A stretch of DNA of 39,615 bases from Verrucomicrobiota bacterium (GTDB lineage: Bacteria; Verrucomicrobiota; Verrucomicrobiia; Limisphaerales; SIBE01). A program made the translations under genes and the position numbers. Every line of letters starts with the position of its first letter. Position 1 is the first letter of the stretch. The notes beneath the pieces were generated by a model that did no database searches, had not been told where the DNA came from, and was given only the letters and a program-made list of their open reading frames with translations. The stretch covers positions 1 through 39,615 of the forward strand of contig JAQBVM010000020.1 of assembly GCA_027623095.1 (NCBI GenBank), written 5' to 3'. Below, piece by piece: positions 1 to 8,893 of the stretch.

Positions 1-378
1 GGAAAGAAAAGGCCCAACCCGTGGGGGCTTTACGATATGTACGGAAATGTCTGCGAATGGACACTCGACCAATACGATCCGGATTTTTATGCGATTTCCA
101 CAAAATCCTGTCTCGAAGTTCCTTGGAAACGGGCCACTCAACCTTACCCACATTCCGTCCGCGGCGGTTCTTGGGACGATGATGATCCGAAGATTTTCAG
201 AAGCGCCGCCCGCCGATTCTCTGAACGCGCTTGGAAGATGCAAGACCCCCAGCTTCCAAAGAGCGTCTGGTATCACTCAGACGCGCAGTTTGTGGGGTTC
301 CGAATCATTCGGCCGCTGAAGACTCCCACTCCCGAAGAGATGGCCAGATACTGGATCAGCGGTGTCGAGAAGGAGTGA
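1..378 (+). CDS. Formylglycine-generating enzyme/SUMF1-type (FGE-sulfatase) domain protein, C-terminal part, 5' truncated by window edge
   Basis: Frame open from base 1 (GKKRPNPWGLYDMYGNVCEW...VRGGSWDDD...SAARR...VGFRIIRP), typical SUMF1 C-terminal motifs. Confidence 0.9.
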   Translation, partial: GKKRPNPWGLYDMYGNVCEWTLDQYDPDFYAISTKSCLEVPWKRATQPYPHSVRGGSWDDDDPKIFRSAARRFSERAWKMQDPQLPKSVWYHSDAQFVGFRIIRPLKTPTPEEMARYWISGVEKE

Positions 379-719
379 CGAATTCTGATTTCTATTGGTC
401 GATGGCAGGTTATTGAATCACAAGCTCAGTGATAACAACCTTTTTAATCCTCTCAGGATAGAGCAGCCCTGTCTTCCCTTCGTTCGCCTTGATTGGATTT
501 TGACATTTTGAACGACCGGCATTACAACGCCTCCAATGCAGGCTGCGGCCACTCCAAGCGCGGCGGCGATCTCGCTAAACAATAGCGCCAGCACTTTCTC
601 GGCAATTGGAATCTTCGGATTCTCCGCGCATTGACTCGTAATTTCGCATCTGAGTTCAAAACCGCCATATGGTTAACGTGCGAGTTCAGGGTTCCTTAGT
701 AGTTTTTTTCAGATGCGCC

Positions 720-1409
720 CTAAAAACCCAGAGAACTAGGCTGACGTTTGAGAGTTTCCGCGATGTTGTCTCGAGTGACAATCAGGGGATCGCCGGACTG
801 AAAATCCTCCACCACGGCTACCAAGAGCTTTTCCCGTTGAAACGCTTCCACGACTTTTGCGGGCGGACCCAGCAGGCGCAAATCGGGCAGGAGAAGCGCA
901 AAACACCTTGGGTCCTTCTCGTTCCAAATCTTTAGCCGATCCACTCCAACCGGCAGTCCGATCAAACTCACGATGACGCTGCATTCGGGATGCGCGCCGG
1001 CCAATTCGTCCACGGAGGCGGGCCGCACCACGAAGCTCAGGGGTGTCCGGGAATTGGACGGGATGATGACGGATTCGGGATTGGCTAAAAACTCCGGACG
1101 AATCTCCGGAAACACGACCTCCACAGTTGACTGTCCACCCAACCCCTTGCCCAGGCCACGAAGGCCGGCTCGCTCGTATCGGCTCTTTTCATCGAGATAC
1201 CCTGATTCCTTGGTGAACGGATTTGACAGCACGAGGACTTTGCATTCCGGACGCAGCTTGGCAATACGCGCTCCCAGCATCTCCATTGCATGCTGCCTTT
1301 TGGCCAAAGCGGCGCTCTTAGGGCCTGAGGGACGAACTTGAAAAACGAACGCCGCTACGACTACAGCCACCAATCCGAAGGTTGCGACGATGTTCCTCTT
1401 CGCGCTCAC
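720..1409 (-). CDS. Hypothetical protein with N-terminal membrane anchor
   Basis: 229-aa ORF; N-terminal hydrophobic segment ATFGLVAVVVAAFVFQV; no family recognised. Confidence 0.6.
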   Translation of the reverse strand: MSAKRNIVATFGLVAVVVAAFVFQVRPSGPKSAALAKRQHAMEMLGARIAKLRPECKVLVLSNPFTKESGYLDEKSRYERAGLRGLGKGLGGQSTVEVVFPEIRPEFLANPESVIIPSNSRTPLSFVVRPASVDELAGAHPECSVIVSLIGLPVGVDRLKIWNEKDPRCFALLLPDLRLLGPPAKVVEAFQREKLLVAVVEDFQSGDPLIVTRDNIAETLKRQPSSLGF

Positions 1410-1808
1410 TGGAAGTAACTGGGAATCTTGTCCGGGCCGAATAGTGCAGAAATGCCAGACTCTCCCGCCGTCATCGATTCAAGCGGATCAGCCCAAACAC
1501 CGAACGTGCTTATTGACTTTTTCAAGTGTTTGATAACGCCTCCACTTCAACTTCAAAGCGTTGAGTGTTTAGAGTGGTGTGAACCTAAGTCGGCCCAGGA
1601 TTCATGTCAAGTTCAGTGCCTTTTTGCATCGATTTCTGAGGGCCTTGCGGATTTTCGCTAACGCAGGGATGTGACTCTTTTGCCGGGCGACCATCCTTCG
1701 TTTTAACCAATCGGTCTCCGGTACCTTCTGAAAAAAGCGTTCCCTTCAGCCCCACTTTGGGCGAGCCTTGCGGTGCCTGTGCTACTGATTCAAACTGAAA
1801 CTTAGATC

Positions 1809-3215
1809 ATGGTATTTACGACTCAGATATTCGTCTTTTATTTTCTGCCGCTGTTTCTGCTGGTCTATTACAGCCTTCCTTTTCACCGGCGCAATGTCTG
1901 GATCACGCTGGGCAGTTATATCTTTTACGGTTGGTGGGAGCCGTGGTTCGCGTGCCTCATGCTTTTCACGACCGTTTTGGACTTCGTTTGGGGCAAAGTC
2001 ATCACTCGACCCGGCGCGACACGGGTTCAACGAAAATTCGCGGTTCTGGCCTGTGTGGTTACGAATCTGAGCTTCCTTGGATTCTTTAAATACTACATGT
2101 TCGCCGCCGAGACGCTAAACGAAATGCTCGCGGTAGTCGGCGCCCACCAATTCCGCGTGCTGCAAGTGGTTTTGCCCATTGGTATTTCTTTTTACACGTT
2201 TCATTCCCTGACTTACATCATCGATTTGTATCGCGGCCACGCCACACCGGCGAAGTCATTCTCGATGTTCTCTGCATTTGTGGCGTTGTTTCCGGACCTG
2301 GTGGCGGGGCCGATTATCCGCTACAAAACGCTGGCTGCACAGTTGCACGAGCGCGAACACACGGTGTCGCGGTTTGCTTCCGGCGTGGCAATTTTCATCG
2401 TTGGGTTTGCAAAGAAGATTCTGCTCGCCAATCCGTGCGGGTTGGTAGCGGACGCGGTGTTCAACGCTGCCAATCCGTGCGCGCTGGACGCCTGGGTCGG
2501 AGCTCTGGCTTACGCGTTCCAAATCTACTTCGACTTCTGCGGTTACTCGGACATGGCGGTGGGGCTGGGGCGGATGCTGGGATTCGAGTTTCTGAAGAAC
2601 TTTGACGCGCCGTACCGCTCGGAAAGCATCACGGACCTTTGGCGGCGCTGGCATATCTCGTTGTCCAGCGTGTTGCGGGACTATTTGTATATTGCGCTGG
2701 GTGGCAACCGGAAGGGAGAAGGGCGCACCTACTTCAATCTCATCGTGGTGATGCTTCTTGGAGGCTTGTGGCATGGAGCGAAGTGGAATTTTGTGTTGTG
2801 GGGTGCCTTCCACGGGTTGCTCTTGGCCGCCGAGAGATGGCGGGGCAAACGGAGTTTTTATGATGCGCTGCCGCGGCCGGGGCGAATCGCTCTTACTTTT
2901 CTCCTCATGCTGTTCTCCTGGGTTTTGTTCCGGGCCGACAATCTGACGGCGGCGACCGAGTATTTCCGGGCAATGCTCGGCCTCGATGCGGTCGGGAGCG
3001 TCGCACCGTTGCTTGGCGCGATGATTTACACACCGTACCATCTGCTCATTCTTGCTCTGTGCGCCGTGCTTCTATTCCAGCCGCTGCAAGCCCATGACTG
3101 GGCGCAGTCGGGAGTGACGTGGGTGCGGACCGCTTTGGTGGTGCCGCTGTTCGTCCTATCGCTCACTGCAATGTTCTCGCAAGCCTTCAACCCATTCCTC
3201 TATTTTCAGTTCTGA
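1809..3215 (+). CDS. MBOAT family O-acyltransferase (AlgI/DltB-like)
   Basis: 468 aa, polytopic; motifs LPIGISFYTFHSLTYIIDLYRG, DLWRRWHISLSSVLRDYLYIALGGNRKG, GGLWHGAKWNFVLWGAFHG. Confidence 0.93.
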   Translation: MVFTTQIFVFYFLPLFLLVYYSLPFHRRNVWITLGSYIFYGWWEPWFACLMLFTTVLDFVWGKVITRPGATRVQRKFAVLACVVTNLSFLGFFKYYMFAAETLNEMLAVVGAHQFRVLQVVLPIGISFYTFHSLTYIIDLYRGHATPAKSFSMFSAFVALFPDLVAGPIIRYKTLAAQLHEREHTVSRFASGVAIFIVGFAKKILLANPCGLVADAVFNAANPCALDAWVGALAYAFQIYFDFCGYSDMAVGLGRMLGFEFLKNFDAPYRSESITDLWRRWHISLSSVLRDYLYIALGGNRKGEGRTYFNLIVVMLLGGLWHGAKWNFVLWGAFHGLLLAAERWRGKRSFYDALPRPGRIALTFLLMLFSWVLFRADNLTAATEYFRAMLGLDAVGSVAPLLGAMIYTPYHLLILALCAVLLFQPLQAHDWAQSGVTWVRTALVVPLFVLSLTAMFSQAFNPFLYFQF

Positions 3216-3221
3216 GTTGCC

Positions 3222-4382
3222 ATGCACCGCCTCCGCAATCCTCAATGGATCTTGATCCTGATATTTCTTGGGATCATCGCCAGCGTGCCGTTAATCCAAA
3301 TCGTGATCGAATCCCGCCAGGACGACGGAGTGCGGGTGTTCGAAGTGTTCAGTCAAGCGCCCACCGCCGCCAACTTGCGCGCCTACGAGCGAGGCCTGGA
3401 AACAGCCAATTGGGCAGCAGGATTGAGCCGGCCTTGGATTCACTTCGCCCAGTTCGAGTGGCTCGAGGACGGCGGAGAAAAGGCAATGTTTGGACAGGCA
3501 GGATGGTATTTCTACAAACCCGGGCTGAATTATATGCTGGCTCGGCATCAGAGTGCGAAGGCGCCCGGCGACACGAATGATCCGATTGCGGCCATTGTGG
3601 ATTTTCGCGATCAACTCGCGGCGCGCGGCATCCACCTTCTGGTCATGCCCGTGCCGAACAAGGAAAGCATTTATCCGGACCGGTTGACCTTGCGGGCAAC
3701 GCCCCTGAGCGGTGTGATGGCGCCACGTACGCGAGAGGTGCTAGATATGCTTCGTGCCGCCAATGTCGAAGTCATCGACTTGTTCAACGAGTATGGCGAG
3801 GCGAGGCGGCAAACCCGTTCAACTCCCGAAGATTCCCTGTATCTGGCGCAAGACACGCATTGGTCGCCGGCCGGCGTCGATCTAGCGGCCAAGGCTGTGG
3901 CGCGTCGACTCGAGGAATTGGGTTGGGCGCAGCCCGGCCAAGTTGATTACAGCGGACGCTCCGCGCACGTGCAGCGGCTGGGTGACATATTGCGCATGAT
4001 GCAGGTGCCGATGATCGAGCGACGAATGGATCCCGAAACCGTGCCGTGTGTTCAGATGGTTCGAAGCGACAACGGCGAGCTCTACAAGGATGCCCCGACC
4101 GCAGAGATTCTCGTGCTTGGAGACAGCTTCATGCGGATTTATCAGCAGGACGAACCGACGGCTGCGGGTTTTATCGCGCACCTGGCCAAAGAGCTCAAAC
4201 AACCGTTGATCTCGTTGGTCAACGATGGGGGAGGATCCACGCTCGTGCGACAGGAGCTTCGCGCGCGTCCCGCGTTCCTCAAGAACAGGAAGGTGGTTCT
4301 CTGGGAATTTGTGGAAAGAGACATCGGACTCGGCCTCGAAGGCTGGAGGCTCGTGCCGCTGCCTCAAGGTTTCGGTGGCTGA
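3222..4382 (+). CDS. AlgX/AlgJ-like SGNH-type O-acetyltransferase partner protein
   Basis: 386 aa, N-terminal TM; VMPVPNKESIYPDRL, DTHWSPAGVDLAA, ILVLGDSFMRIYQ; directly follows MBOAT gene. Confidence 0.85.
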   Translation: MHRLRNPQWILILIFLGIIASVPLIQIVIESRQDDGVRVFEVFSQAPTAANLRAYERGLETANWAAGLSRPWIHFAQFEWLEDGGEKAMFGQAGWYFYKPGLNYMLARHQSAKAPGDTNDPIAAIVDFRDQLAARGIHLLVMPVPNKESIYPDRLTLRATPLSGVMAPRTREVLDMLRAANVEVIDLFNEYGEARRQTRSTPEDSLYLAQDTHWSPAGVDLAAKAVARRLEELGWAQPGQVDYSGRSAHVQRLGDILRMMQVPMIERRMDPETVPCVQMVRSDNGELYKDAPTAEILVLGDSFMRIYQQDEPTAAGFIAHLAKELKQPLISLVNDGGGSTLVRQELRARPAFLKNRKVVLWEFVERDIGLGLEGWRLVPLPQGFGG

Positions 4383-4383
4383 T

Positions 4384-4881
4384 TTAGATTCCCCGGCGCG
4401 TAGAGTCCAAGGGTGTCCGGGAGAGCGTTCGCAATTCCTCTGCCAGGATCGCCTCGGCTTTCTCGTCCTCGATCTCCCGTCGTTCCTCGCCGTAATGGTT
4501 GGCACCCATTTGTTCCGACAACTGTCCCAGCAACTCCTTCCGGAACTTCTTGTCGCCCCAGCACCACCCACGCCAAATTGATCGGTAAATCTTCTCTTTG
4601 GCGCTATGCCTCCTTTGCTCCATCAACCCTTCGAAATACTCCCTGCCCGCCTTCGTATCTCGGCCAATGCCGCTCTCCCCCAATACGCGATCCACTCGCA
4701 GCCACACCGCCCGCTTCCGCGCCGGCTGCAAATACGCCGCAAAACTGCTCGAGCGATAACTCTTGAGCCCTTGATCCGCTCCGATCAACCTCGCCCGCAC
4801 CGGGTTCAAATGGACGTACTGGCAAGCCGTTCTCAAATACCCTCGCCGTTCCCATCGACCACCAGCGATTTGTAGTGCCGG
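4384..4881 (-). pseudogene. REP-associated tyrosine transposase (RAYT, Y1_Tnp) remnant: frameshifted and truncated at both ends
   Basis: RTACQYVHLNPVRARLIGADQGLKSYRSSSFAAYL is RAYT-like; preceding HYKSLVVDGNGEG is in another frame, with the frameshift near 4837-4842; homology ends at the 192-bp repeat (4881). Confidence 0.85.
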
Positions 4882-5072
4882 AAAGTAGTTGCAAAACTAA
4901 TCCTGTTCGCTATTCATTGCGACTGTCGATCTTTTGGAGGCGCTGGGGGGTGCCTCTTAACGGAGACGACTGGTTCAAAGGGCAGTCCTCGGACAATCCT
5001 GAGATGCCGTCTTGGTCAGTCCGGAGGTTTTTATGGCACGGGCCTTGGAGCAAATTTCTGGCATGGCAGGCG
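4881..5072 (+). repeat. 192-bp direct repeat copy 1 (truncated duplicate of AraC-like gene promoter and 5' end)
   Basis: Matches 5939-6130 with one mismatch (4947 G vs 6005 A), offset 1058. Confidence 0.97.
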
Positions 5073-5077
5073 TGAAG

Positions 5078-5105
5078 GGGGTCAACCCATAGCAAGGTTC
5101 GTTTT
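5078..5105 (-). repeat. REP-like motif copy A (AACGAACCTTGCTATGGGTTGACCC)
   Basis: Reverse complement matches motif at 5275-5298 and 19561-19584. Confidence 0.7.
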
Positions 5106-5109
5106 TCAT

Positions 5110-5215
5110 CATTTAAAAGTTTGCCTTTTGGTGAATCGGATCGCTCTGTCTTCCCCATCGAGGGGCGCAAGCGAGTGGCGATCCCTTTGATCGACAGCGC
5201 CAGGATATTCAACCC
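5110..5215 (-). pseudogene. RAYT C-terminal tail fragment
   Basis: Minus-strand LSIKGIATRL..MGKTERSDSPKGKL resembles LSIKMIAARL...WMGKTDRSQSPKGQF at 19437-19551, with an internal deletion. Confidence 0.6.
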
Positions 5216-5274
5216 GCAACTTCCATGGGATGGGGCGATTTGCACTACCTTCCTGATGTTGTCGTCAACCCCAA

Positions 5275-5322
5275 TAATGAACCATGCTATGGGTTGCCCT
5301 TTTCCTTGGGTTGCCCTTTTCC
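5275..5322 (+). repeat. REP-like motif copy B with tandem GGGTTGCCCTTTTCCT
   Basis: TGAACCATGCTATGGGTTGCCCTTTTCCTTGGGTTGCCCTTTTCCT; shares core with copies A and C. Confidence 0.7.
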
Positions 5323-5479
5323 TGACGACAATTCGAACGTCTTTTCCTGCCCTCCGCTCCTCGTTCCCTGGCGCAGGTTGGTTTGTCGATGATGAGGTCA
5401 AGATTCGAATCAACATGTTCGCAGAGCGGCCCGGTCGTGCGACCGTTTGCGAATCGCAGTGTTGAAGGTAGTGTTCCTC

Positions 5480-5698
5480 ATGATCTTGATCCGTTTTCCA
5501 AACGAAGAGGCCAAGGACCGCGCCTTGGAATTGCTCTTGGGCGACCACCCGCTGAAGTCGTGGCAGAGCGGCGAATTGCTGGTGCCGGAGGAAGCGCTGC
5601 TGCTTTTGGCGCGGGAGAATGTGCCGTTCGTGTTCGAAGGGGTGGAGGCGTATGAGAGAGTATTAGCGGTTCGAGATCCTTCTCCCGCGACGGTTTAA
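5480..5698 (+). CDS. Small conserved-looking hypothetical protein
   Basis: MILIRFPNEEAKDRALELLLGDHPLKSWQSGELLVPEEALLLLARENVPFVFEGVEAYERVL, within ORF 5447..5698. Confidence 0.5.
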   Translation: MILIRFPNEEAKDRALELLLGDHPLKSWQSGELLVPEEALLLLARENVPFVFEGVEAYERVLAVRDPSPATV

Positions 5699-5915
5699 CG
5701 ACGGTCGCCGGGTTCCGCCGGAACGGCTAAGACAGACCCTCCGAGAACTTGAGGCTCGTTTCGGGGCGGTTTCCGCAGAACGTCAAACCATCGTTGGCCT
5801 GAGCACCCCTCGCGACGATGCCGCCCTGGAACATCTTTGTGCCGAACTGACCGAGACCGAAACAAAATATCCGGGAACCGAACTGCGCCTCATCTACCGA
5901 AAAGTGTCCCTTTGA
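5652..5915 (+). pseudogene. Hypothetical protein ORF interrupted by in-frame TAG at codon 5
   Basis: ATG AGA GAG TAT TAG CGG TTC GAG ATC CTT...; then open RFEILLPRRFNDGRRVPPERLRQTLRELEARFG...LRLIYRKVSL to TGA at 5913-5915; no ATG/GTG/TTG just after the stop. Confidence 0.55.
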
Positions 5916-5938
5916 TTTCCGCCGAAGTCTGGTGCTCT

Positions 5939-6130
5939 GAAAGTAGTTGCAAAACTAATCCTGTTCGCTATTCATTGCGACTGTCGATCTTTTGGAGGCG
6001 CTGGAGGGTGCCTCTTAACGGAGACGACTGGTTCAAAGGGCAGTCCTCGGACAATCCTGAGATGCCGTCTTGGTCAGTCCGGAGGTTTTTATGGCACGGG
6101 CCTTGGAGCAAATTTCTGGCATGGCAGGCG
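5939..6130 (+). repeat. 192-bp direct repeat copy 2
   Basis: See 4881-5072. Confidence 0.97.
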
Positions 6131-6480
6131 AGGACGCCTGGATCGCAAGGGCGCAATCTTCCACATATCGGTCGCAGACTCTCGCGCAGATTTGCCAGAT
6201 TTCAACGCGTCATCTCCGTCGCTGCTTTCAACAGCGCTTCGGACGCAGCCCGCAGGATTGGCTGGACGAGAAGCGGATGCTGGCGGCGGGTCCGCTGCTG
6301 AGGAAGGTGCGTTGCGTGAAGCTAGCGGCCTACGAACTCGGCTTCAAGCAAGTCTCACATTTCAGCCGAGTGTTCAAGGAGTTCTACGGCATCAATCCCA
6401 CCGCGTTTCTAATGCTGCCCTTGAAAGTAATTTCCATGTCGGAATGTCCGCCAGAGATAACGAATGTCCGCGCCAGATAA
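6091..6480 (+). CDS. Short AraC-type helix-turn-helix protein
   Basis: LAQICQISTRHLRRCFQQRFGRSPQDWLDEKRM...VKLAAYELGFKQVSHFSRVFKEFYGINPTAF; GGAGG upstream of ATG 6091 (ORF track start 6070). Confidence 0.85.
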   Translation: MARALEQISGMAGEDAWIARAQSSTYRSQTLAQICQISTRHLRRCFQQRFGRSPQDWLDEKRMLAAGPLLRKVRCVKLAAYELGFKQVSHFSRVFKEFYGINPTAFLMLPLKVISMSECPPEITNVRAR

Positions 6481-6558
6481 CACTTCACAATTGAGGGAGA
6501 ACCACGGAGCGCTACTCTGGGTCAGCAAGGTTCAAGGAATTTCAATCGACTGAGCTCA

Positions 6559-7293
6559 ATGGTTGAGAGTTTTGGCATATTTGTTGTCTGCGGCATGCGG
6601 TGCGGATTTTCTGAGTCCACCGATGTTCAGTTCGGTCTCCCCTGGAATGAGAAGAGTGGGCGAAAAAAGCGTTTATTGTCACGGTTCGGGACGACAGCGC
6701 GCGACGTTTTCTTTTGGAGAAACCTCGTCTTGATCATCTCAGCCTGCCTTCTCTCCGGCTGTACCTGGCGAACCCGTCAGGCAGACTACCTTCTCGGCCC
6801 GGTTCGGTATCGCTTTTCCGAACCTTCCACCGAAAAGGCGGCTGTATTTCAATCGGTACATTTCCCCGTGCTCATTGAGGGAGGGAGCCAGTGGGGTGTC
6901 AGCATTGGCGGTATTCAGAGGCTGGCCTTGTCTTCCGCCCGTTTCGATTCTGTCGATCCGGCGGCCGATGTGCATGCAACACCGCGCGGCTGGTTAATTC
7001 ATCCGCAACCTCGCCGCTGGCAATGGTCGTGGATCTATTTGCGCGCCCCGTTGCGCGGGCGGCCGGAATTCATCCGCCGCAGCATGGTGGGAGTGCAGGG
7101 AGGCGCAGGCGGTGAGGAGCGGGCGATTTCGCTAGGATATTCGAGCGTCACCATGATGAGGCCGCGACTAGAGGCGCTCTACCATTTTGATTTCGACAGC
7201 CGCCGACCATTGGATGCCGTGCTCGTTGCGAATCCAGTGGAAAGGACCGAAGAAACCCAGGAGCAACCATTCACCAAGAGAAAAATACCATGA
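6559..7293 (+). CDS. Putative lipoprotein of unknown function; true start may be downstream
   Basis: Hydrophobic segment plus lipobox NLVLIISACLLSGC; stop overlaps next start (ATGA). Confidence 0.75.
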   Translation: MVESFGIFVVCGMRCGFSESTDVQFGLPWNEKSGRKKRLLSRFGTTARDVFFWRNLVLIISACLLSGCTWRTRQADYLLGPVRYRFSEPSTEKAAVFQSVHFPVLIEGGSQWGVSIGGIQRLALSSARFDSVDPAADVHATPRGWLIHPQPRRWQWSWIYLRAPLRGRPEFIRRSMVGVQGGAGGEERAISLGYSSVTMMRPRLEALYHFDFDSRRPLDAVLVANPVERTEETQEQPFTKRKIP

Positions 7294-7721
7294 CGAAGAA
7301 AGTCAGACCCAGGCGCCTCAGCGCCATCAATCTAGTCGTCGGATTCTCGCTGCTCGCGATCAGCAGCGGGTGCAAAAACCACCTGGCTTTTGGCACCGCC
7401 ACCAAGTTTGGTTTGGACATAAGCCAAAAGGCCGATCAGACAATCGACGTGACCATGGGCTACCGCCGCGCGGAAATGGCGAGCATTCCTGTGCCCGGCG
7501 ATGCAGATGCGGATGGCACCCAGGACGTTTATTCAGTGCTGGGCCGTTTCACCGTTAGCTATGGCGATCCTTTCAAGCAGGGGACGAACGATGGTCTGCA
7601 TCTCAGACAATTCTTCGCCACGGGCATGGCGGCGCGGATCGCAGCAACAAATTCTGATATGCGACACGCTTTCGGCGAAGCCGCCAGCAAAGTGAAGGCG
7701 AAGGAAGAAGGAGGAAAATGA
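7290..7721 (+). CDS. Putative lipoprotein, paralogous to the next gene
   Basis: INLVVGFSLLAISSGC lipobox; ATGA overlaps on both sides. Confidence 0.8.
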   Translation: MTKKVRPRRLSAINLVVGFSLLAISSGCKNHLAFGTATKFGLDISQKADQTIDVTMGYRRAEMASIPVPGDADADGTQDVYSVLGRFTVSYGDPFKQGTNDGLHLRQFFATGMAARIAATNSDMRHAFGEAASKVKAKEEGGK

Positions 7722-8554
7722 TGAAAATGTTCACCTCCGCTCTCTTTCTTGCCTTGTTGATCGGAATCGTCGGCGGTTCGGGTTCCGGGTGTGCCCGTCG
7801 CATGACCGTGGCGACAGGAACTATAATCGGACTGCATGCAACGCCGGGCGATGGCCAGAGCCAACTCCCGCAGGTCACTTTCGCTTACAAGCGGGCGGAA
7901 CTCGCACTGGTCCCCACGGCCGGGAAGTCCGCATCGAGTAATCCGAACTCGGATGCCTTTTCCGCGCTGGCCATCATTGATTTCCGCACAAAATGGTTCC
8001 GTGGCACATCAATTGACCAGTTCATCGCCACTGGTCACGCGTCACGAGACATTCAAGAACCAGGTTCGGAGTTCACCAGAGCGCTCGCGAAGGAAGGAGG
8101 CCGCGACTTCGTGGTCGCCACCCATATTTATACGGCCTTAGTTGGTAAAGCGGCGGCCGGTGACGCCGTCGCCGCAGCGCGAGTGCGCGACTTGGACGCG
8201 CTTAGTGAACTCGTGCCCGGCGGATACATTTGGCTGGAACCCATCGCTGTTCCGCCACCTCCGGCATTCGCACATTACCAGCGCAGATCTGGACCCACAA
8301 ATCCAGTTCAGGGCTATAACTTGTTCACCACATACCGCCAGGACGTGATCGGATCGATCAGTGGACTCAAGAGGGGGCCAACCCTGACCGTGACAGAACT
8401 GGACAACACCACCGTTACGACGCTTACAGGCGCCGCCCTACAGCGCGAACTCGGCGGACAGGAAAGCGCTTTTGAAATCCTAAGGCAACGCGCTGCGGAA
8501 ACGGCTGCGACATCCCGGGCGCTTAGTTATTACATAGACACTCTAAAGCAGTAA
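7718..8554 (+). CDS. Putative lipoprotein
   Basis: Signal and lipobox LLIGIVGGSGSGC; central region aligns with 7290-7721 product (FAYKRAELALVP / MGYRRAEMASIPV; QFIATGHASR / QFFATGMAAR). Confidence 0.8.
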   Translation: MMKMFTSALFLALLIGIVGGSGSGCARRMTVATGTIIGLHATPGDGQSQLPQVTFAYKRAELALVPTAGKSASSNPNSDAFSALAIIDFRTKWFRGTSIDQFIATGHASRDIQEPGSEFTRALAKEGGRDFVVATHIYTALVGKAAAGDAVAAARVRDLDALSELVPGGYIWLEPIAVPPPPAFAHYQRRSGPTNPVQGYNLFTTYRQDVIGSISGLKRGPTLTVTELDNTTVTTLTGAALQRELGGQESAFEILRQRAAETAATSRALSYYIDTLKQ

Positions 8555-8592
8555 CAAACTCAAAGGAACCCACGTTAACAGAAAGTTAGATT

Positions 8593-8772
8593 ATGGCTGA
8601 CGATTCCAAACACGATCTTACCACCATTGGAAAGATTGCGGAAACTTCACAGGATCGGCGCGATGCGATGAACATTTGCCTGACGCAGTACTGGTTGAAA
8701 GAAGACATTCAGAAACTAGAACGCCGCGACCAGCCGGCTTGGAATGGATGGGACATGTGGCGAAGAAATTGA
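8593..8772 (+). CDS. Small 59-aa protein (not in supplied ORF track)
   Basis: MADDSKHDLTTIGKIAETSQDRRDAMNICLTQYWLKEDIQKLERRDQPAWNGWDMWRRN*; lies between co-directional genes. Confidence 0.55.
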   Translation: MADDSKHDLTTIGKIAETSQDRRDAMNICLTQYWLKEDIQKLERRDQPAWNGWDMWRRN

Positions 8773-8893
8773 CGGACGCTGTAGTCCCATCGCCCAGAGA
8801 TGCGGTCGGCGTCGCGCCGGCATCGGGGTCTGCGTCGGAGAGAGTTCGAGAATCCTTCGGCGAGTGTCCGACCGACATCTCTCCTTCTGCCGC

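Noticed and set aside
2256-3041. 261-aa antisense ORF opposite the MBOAT gene
   Set aside because: Low-complexity His/Gln/Arg-rich shadow translation of a clear coding frame; no family features.
3882-4571. 229-aa antisense ORF
   Set aside because: Overlaps the AlgX-like gene and the RAYT remnant; no recognisable domain.
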